Shown: positions 14,019 to 14,071 of the stretch, one piece after another | Layout of the letters: each line of letters opens with the position of its first letter | Position numbering within the stretch: the first letter of the stretch is position 1 | From: Nitriliruptoraceae bacterium | GTDB lineage: Bacteria > Actinomycetota > Nitriliruptoria > Nitriliruptorales > Nitriliruptoraceae | Direction of reading: 5' to 3' | DNA length: 14,071 bases | Assembly (NCBI GenBank): GCA_007117945.1 | Contig: SKTN01000403.1 | Span: 1 to 14,071 of the forward strand | Notes under the pieces: model-generated | Database searches by the model: none | What the model saw: only the letters and a program-made list of their open reading frames with translations | What the model was told of the DNA's origin: nothing | Program-made: the position numbers and the translations under genes

Positions 14019-14071
14019 CGCCCGCGACCGGCACACCATCCCGGACCTTCCCCACCCCGAGCCGCCCCACC
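14019..14071. other. Downstream edge, no feature seen
   Basis: The 53 bases after the GH65 fusion stop codon are C-rich. I see no hairpin, start site or open frame in them that I can support. Confidence 0.5.

Noticed and set aside
12237..14039. 600-codon open frame antisense to the GH65 domain
   Set aside because: It mirrors a strongly supported gene. The product is Val/Gly/His/Asp-rich with no domain, as expected from the reverse strand of GC-rich codons.

Overview
The window looks like chromosomal DNA of a high-GC actinobacterium. Evidence for this is the very GC-rich third codon positions, an MtrA-like response regulator with a partner kinase and GerMN lipoprotein, and a DUF3039 protein, a family typical of Actinobacteria. 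A type IV pilus/type II secretion ATPase would fit a deep-branching lineage such as Nitriliruptoria or Acidimicrobiia, but that placement is inference. I see no rRNA, tRNA, CRISPR array, insertion sequence or phage gene.

Left part (1-6910, all minus strand). Read in the direction of transcription this is a signalling operon. It starts with a 1087-residue REC-PAS-PAS-PAS-GGDEF-EAL protein ending in a CZB-type zinc domain (3647-6910). Next come an OmpR-family response regulator close to MtrA (2947-3630), a membrane histidine kinase overlapping it by 4 bases (1643-2950), and, after a 116-base gap, a GerMN-Gmad2 lipoprotein (483-1526). The regulator-kinase-GerMN lipoprotein order is that of mtrA-mtrB-lpqB, with a c-di-GMP enzyme in front. 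The 5' end of one more minus-strand gene runs off the left edge (1-214).

Middle (6911-8709). A 382-base divergent spacer holds several short repeats. It separates the operon from a plus-strand pair: a Sua5-type threonylcarbamoyl-AMP synthase (7293-8300) and, 16 bases later, a small SET-domain protein (8317-8709).

Right part (8710-14071). A GspE/PilB-type ATPase with a MshEN-like N-terminus (8741-10486, minus) converges on the SET gene. It is divergent from a DUF3039 protein (10650-10943, plus), which is followed by a fused beta-phosphoglucomutase/GH65 glycoside phosphorylase (11019-14018, plus). The last 53 bases hold nothing I recognise.

Two themes stand out. One is cyclic-di-GMP: a metabolising enzyme with both catalytic motifs intact lies about 3.6 kb from an ATPase whose N-terminal fold can bind c-di-GMP in relatives. 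The other is envelope sensing by an MtrAB-LpqB-like module that appears to share transcription with that enzyme. The GH65 fusion is a self-contained route from an alpha-glucosyl disaccharide to glucose 6-phosphate.
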